64,000 nucleotides of DNA from Balanoglossus misakiensis. Lineage: Eukaryota > Hemichordata. The notes beneath the pieces were generated by a model. It saw nothing but the letters and a program-made list of their open reading frames with translations. It was not told where the DNA came from and did no database searches. Below, piece by piece: positions 59,901 through 64,000 of the stretch. Every line of letters begins with the position of its first letter. Position 1 is the stretch's first letter. A program made the position numbers and the translations under genes. Where the stretch lies: positions 3,472,001 to 3,536,000 of the forward strand of contig CM082591.2 of the NCBI GenBank assembly GCA_040954595.2, written 5' to 3'.

Positions 59901-60638
59901 ATACTGAATTTGTCGGTGGCTCTTATACTGGCGCAGTTGCTGTTTGTGACGGTGCTGGATGCCACCCAGTTCCCGTGGCTGTGCAAGATGGCCGCCATTG
60001 TGTCGCACTACGTGTGGCTGGCGGCGTTCTGTTGGATGAGTGTCATGGCCGTGGACATCATGCACATGCGCACGAAATTAGTCCCGGTCAACTCCGGTGA
60101 CGTGACCGTATTTCACCATTACTGCTTGTACGCCTGGTTGCTGCCGTTGGTGCTCGTGGTCATCTGCGTTTTTGTGGACAACTTTGCCCCGGGCGATTCC
60201 CAGATTGGCTACGCCGAGGGCCCCGTGTGCTGGATCGGCAGGTTCGTTCCTTTGGTGGCCACGTTCCTGGTCCCCGTGGGCGCCATCCTCCTGGTCAACA
60301 CCACCTGCTTCGTGTACACCGTATTCTCCATCTTGTTGTCCGAACGGGAGATGAAGAAATTCCGGCGGGCGTCGTACACATCGCAGCACATCGTCTTCTC
60401 CGTTAAGATGTCCACTGTGATGGGTTTGACGTGGGTGCTTGGGTTTGTGGGTGGACTTGTGGAGTCCGATGCCTTAGACTACATCTTCATCGTTGCAAAC
60501 ACCTTGCAAGGGGTGTTCATCACTGGCGCGTTTCTGGTACGCCTGCGCACAGTCGACTTATATCGTGGCATGTGTTGTCAACGCAAAAAAAAATCCAACA
60601 GTAAACGAGCAAATATAGTCACCTTAGGTGCAATGTGA
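56982..60638 (+). CDS. Somatomedin-B-like, class-B seven-transmembrane (adhesion-type) receptor
   Basis: Two exons, 56982-57795 and 58276-60638, give 1058 aa (phase 1). Signal peptide MKAIWCLLFLVILLHGN, then a Ser/Thr/Pro-rich mucin-like stalk to about residue 155. A somatomedin-B-like Cys cluster at about 162-220 has MCSCEPECLLRGDCCHDYEEKC. A long Cys-containing ectodomain (NVYCAICHGV, NIYCALCNL) follows. The 7TM is at about 775-1035: LTLVGCVLSIVCLFITIVTI, RPGKIILNLSVALILAQLLF, the LCKMAAIVSHYVWLAAFCWM helix 3, CWIG loop, MGLTWVLGFVGG and NTLQGVFITGAF. The helix-6/7 signatures are those of the secretin/adhesion class. I find no canonical GPS cleavage motif before TM1. The short basic tail is CCQRKKKSNSKR. 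Ligand unknown; somatomedin-B-type domains usually bind extracellular proteins. The second exon is unusually long and uninterrupted. Confidence 0.88.
57913..57952 (+). repeat. G-rich tract, quadruplex candidate
   Basis: Five to six runs of 3-6 G separated by single T or short spacers, in the only intron of the GPCR gene and on its coding strand. It fits the G3+N1-7 quadruplex rule. Confidence 0.75.
58012..58066. repeat. (ATC)n microsatellite
   Basis: CATCATCAT tract with a short GTTGTTACC interruption in the GPCR intron; directly abuts the MITE at 58068. Confidence 0.85.
58068..58249. mobile_element. Short inverted-repeat element (MITE) in the GPCR intron
   Basis: CCGTTAAAGTCATTTTA at the left end is perfectly inverted at the right (TAAAATGACTTTAACGG). 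Internal TATAAGTCGCACC motifs occur twice directly and once inverted. TA lies just outside the left end and one base outside the right end, so a TA-type target duplication is likely but imperfect. It ends about 25 bp before the exon 2 acceptor. Confidence 0.7.
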
Positions 60639-61440
60639 TCAGTTCACTCAGTAAGAGAAAAAAAAAGGTGAGAGTTGTATAAACTACGACTTGTGCGACT
60701 TATCTGTTTATAAACGCACCATCCTACTGTTCATATGACCCAATCAAAAATACAATTTAGGAACTTGGAAATATTGTAAAAGGTAATGACTAGTGTGGAT
60801 AAATTAACACCTTGTTGCAGATGAAGATTGCATCAAGGGAATAACCGTGTTGAAGCAAGGTGTCTTAATGGTACAATCAAGCATCTCACTTTGCTGCAAT
60901 TTCACAATCATGATTATCACTTCATCAGTAAGGTGGTGGAACTAGTAATAATAAGCCACTTTCATGACCCATGGGTGACCTTACACCCTGGGCTATTGTT
61001 GGGATGGTGTCACATCATTCAGTGATATACAAACTGCATTCTGGCATTCACTCATTTGTAAAGCATAATAATAATAACATGCTTTCATTTATGGTAAACT
61101 TGTACCAACAAAACGCCAGACCTTTAAAGGCATACCATCACCTAAAATTGACATAACATATATGGTCAAGAAAGGGCGCGCCTGTCCTCCAATGACCATG
61201 TTTTTGTCAGCATGTGACCCACTAAACTATAACTGGTTATTTTCCAAATTCGCATAGGTGATCGTATACCTATGAAGTGGATAGTTTTTGAATTATCTGT
61301 TTTCACATTAGTTCTTGTTGACATTTGCTGTTTATGTATTGAAAAACTATCTTTTTAATTGAAATATTTGTATCGAGTTATTCAAGTTCGTTTAAGTTAA
61401 AGCTGTCAAGGAACGTACAAATCCATCATAATTTTAAACA

Positions 61441-61446
61441 AATAAA
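61441..61446 (+). terminator. Polyadenylation signal candidate, GPCR gene
   Basis: AATAAA 803 nt after the stop codon in an AT-rich region. Confidence 0.4.
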
Positions 61447-62059
61447 TGTAGTTTGTAAGTATATATTTCGTGTACTCAAGTTTGCTAAATTTATAGTGCT
61501 TTTTAAAGTAATTACTTATTTACTTATTTAAATGTTTTAGGCCAACTCATACCACATATGATATCCCTGGCTTCAAGTGACAAATTGTGGACATGCAACA
61601 GTTGTTTAAGTTGTGGCTTGAAGATGTATGTGCGGGAATATTAAACCGTCATCAAAAATTGGTTACTCAGTTACTTTGTCATGGTGCGCCCTCACTGTCG
61701 ATACATGCACGTGCTGGGACTATTTGCCGTTGCTCGGTTAGTCGTAGATGGCGCTGTACGTGCAAATGACTGTTTCATTTCATTTGCATATTGATATGTA
61801 TACACCTGGTAATTACTACTTAGGTGAAGGTGCAGTTTACAACGCAATACAAGGGACTAAATTTAGACTTTATGTGATTTTTGTATACTCTTGCATTTTA
61901 ACTTCGGGTGTATGTTTATCCTGCAGTGTTGCTATTCATTGTTAAATATATATTTTTCAGTGGAATTATAGGTCTTTGACCAAGATAACTGTAATTCGAT
62001 CTGTGTCTGTGTGCAATTCTTTACCCCAATACTTAGGGTCAACCCTGCCCACCAGAAAC

Positions 62060-62120
62060 AGAGAGAGAGACAGACAGACAGACAGACATACAGAGAGAGA
62101 CAGAGACAGACAGATAGACA
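62060..62120. repeat. (GACA)n/(GA)n microsatellite
   Basis: AGAGAGAGACAGACAGACAG-type tract with short interruptions. Confidence 0.85.
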
Positions 62121-64000
62121 GTCGTCGTAAACTTGAAAGCCCATGAATTCGTCAGTTAATTATTGAAGTGCGGGGAATCGGTAATTCACAAACGGGGATA
62201 CAGTCTTCCGCTGGATTCACATCTATAAATCTAGATCTATAAATGTGTCTAGTTCTGACTCTAATTGAATCTAATCACTTCCCCTTGATATATGATGGTT
62301 GTCTCAAAGCTGACCTCGCACTGTTAGTGATGAGAGACCAGAGTATGTATATGATAACATGGCTTCCATTTCAGGGATTTATATTCACTCTGGATGCAGT
62401 GATGTTGTAAATACTGAATCCCGGGAATAATCCTCATGTAATTTGCAGCTCAGCGATCCGCTGAGGCACACACGGTTCAATTCATCAACAGTATTAACTT
62501 CTTGAGTGAGATATAATCTGACTGGGCTCCAACAGGAAAATGGTATCACAGTAAATGAAAGGTGAATCAGACGCATCGTGTGTATTAACTGTGACTGTGT
62601 TCGATGAAGTTTTGCGGTGGGAAATGTGTACCTAGTTTTATAAAGTCATAAACTCTATATTCAATCATGATAAATGGATATCTTGGCTGTTCCTTATGAT
62701 AGCCATCTACATGTCTAAAACCATAGCACACACATGCACACAATCAAATGTGATACATTTGTGATACATCACACCATAAAATTTAAATATTTAGATTGCA
62801 CTGCAGTTTCTGGAGTATACGACTCCTCAGAGAGATAGGGAGTCGTTTTTGACACCAAGACTGCATGTCCCTGTGGTAGTTCCGATTATTGCCTTAAAAT
62901 TAAATGATGATCAAATGATAGTGAGTCGTGAGTCGTAATGACTTGCCTATATATCGTGCTGACTTACATCACAGAAGAAGAGTCTGTTTTGAGAATATTT
63001 AAGTTTTGCATAGTCACGCGAGATTTCACAGGGTCTCGTGTAGTTAGGAAAATGACCTATTAATCAATAGCCCATATCGGAAAGGATAAGCGCCTGTATA
63101 TCTTGCAATCACTAATATATGTGTATCCGAGTGCGACATAAATTTCTACGTCGGACTCCTTCATTTCACCACCTGCGATAATTTCTGCTGTACCTTAATT
63201 GGCAATTAGGTGTGTGTCAGACCACAGAAAAAGAGTCTCTGGTCCGACTATGGCGTAGTCTAGTATCTAGGTGCGTTTTGTCCATTTTGGAAGCAAAGCG
63301 GACAAAACTCGGCTTGACACTCGACGAACCATGGCGTGTCTGAAACCTTAAGCTGCTCTGACATCAAATTACTCTGCCATTCCATATGATGCAATAGAAC
63401 GTATGTTTCTGTATGAATCGCGTGACAAGCATCCATTACAAATACCACTGGCGTCTAGCATATCAGTTCTAAATCAAATCATGCCACTATTTCGGGTCAA
63501 CAGAAATATCTGTCGTCGTCTTGGCGATGATGGATTGGTTATTTCACGCTGTCCCAATAGGAGTTTGACCCGTGAAATTGAAAAGAGAAATATTTCACGC
63601 TGCGGTAGAGACCCACTCCAGTGGTTTTTATACGGCCTGGCTGTGTTGGAAATCACTAACTGGTTTTCCCCAGTTATGCTCCATCTGTCTCTCCCTTTGT
63701 ACACACGTCTTTTTCAGATATGCTTCGTTAGAGATTTTTCACCTTTGAAATAAACTATTCATTATCTGGGATGTTTTCTCTCCTTGTACAGCAATCATAA
63801 TTAACAGGGTCTTCTCCTCAAGAATTTTACCGGTATAGTTTCACGACTAGTCTAATAAGTATCATAAATTACTAGTGCACCAATTTAAGTGCCACTACTT
63901 TACCTGTCGAATTTATTTTGCAAAATCATATTTATTGAAGAGTAAACAGAACTCTCAACTAATCATGAATTATCAGTTGGTGGAATGTCTTAAATTTACT

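Larger units (their letters stand above)
60639..64000. other. 3' UTR of the GPCR gene and spacer to the right edge
   Basis: AATAAA at 61441-61446 is a plausible polyadenylation signal (3' UTR about 800 nt). A small hairpin CGACTCC...GGGAGTCG lies at 62820-62845. No supported gene; open frames at 61.6, 62.4 and 63.3-63.8 kb have no recognisable features. Confidence 0.45.

Noticed and set aside
63403-63753. 116-codon open frame near the right edge, with an overlapping minus-strand frame
   Set aside because: No domain recognised on either strand and no splice logic; could be a repeat fragment but unsupported.
1-64000. CRISPR arrays, bacterial operons, viral genes
   Set aside because: Direct repeats seen are microsatellites or minisatellites without regular spacers. 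Genes are intron-split and metazoan, and no viral replication or structural gene was recognised.

Overview
This is a window of animal nuclear DNA. All recognisable genes are split by GT-AG introns and carry metazoan domain architectures: WW, TNF-receptor cysteine-rich, NRF plus acyltransferase-3, and somatomedin-B plus class-B 7TM. The AT-rich spacers hold many short inverted-repeat elements and microsatellites. The gene mix, the short introns and a P2X7-ballast-like transposon passenger suggest a marine invertebrate, most likely a deuterostome such as a lancelet or hemichordate. The species is not settled by the sequence and a lophotrochozoan is not excluded.

Layout. (1) 1-12,275, minus strand: the 5' part of a PLEKHA7/PLEKHA5-like gene. 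Four small exons encode a tandem WW pair, a 10.6-kb intron separates exons 3 and 4, and the gene runs off the left edge. (2) 12.3-15.2 kb: a spacer with a CCAAT/CRE promoter candidate and an intron-containing tRNA-Arg(UCU). (3) 15.2-25.7 kb, plus strand: three tandem four-exon genes for small type-I membrane proteins with one TNFR-type cysteine-rich domain and very short tails without a death domain. (4) 27.5-52.1 kb, plus strand: three tandem 15-exon NRF-6-like (nose resistant to fluoxetine) multipass acyltransferase-3 genes; I could phase every exon of all three. (5) 52.9-54.7 kb: a recently formed fold-back transposon with about 646-bp inverted arms, a TTAA target duplication and a broken P2X7-ballast-like reading frame. 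(6) 57.0-60.6 kb, plus strand: a two-exon adhesion-type GPCR with a Ser/Thr/Pro-rich stalk, a somatomedin-B-like domain and a class-B 7TM. (7) 60.6-64 kb: spacer with no supported gene.

No operon or pathway logic links the genes. The two tandem triplets are local gene-family expansions: they share intron phases within each family but have strongly diverged protein sequences. All gene models were built by hand from splice signals, continuity of reading phase and comparison among paralogues. Transcript evidence was not available.
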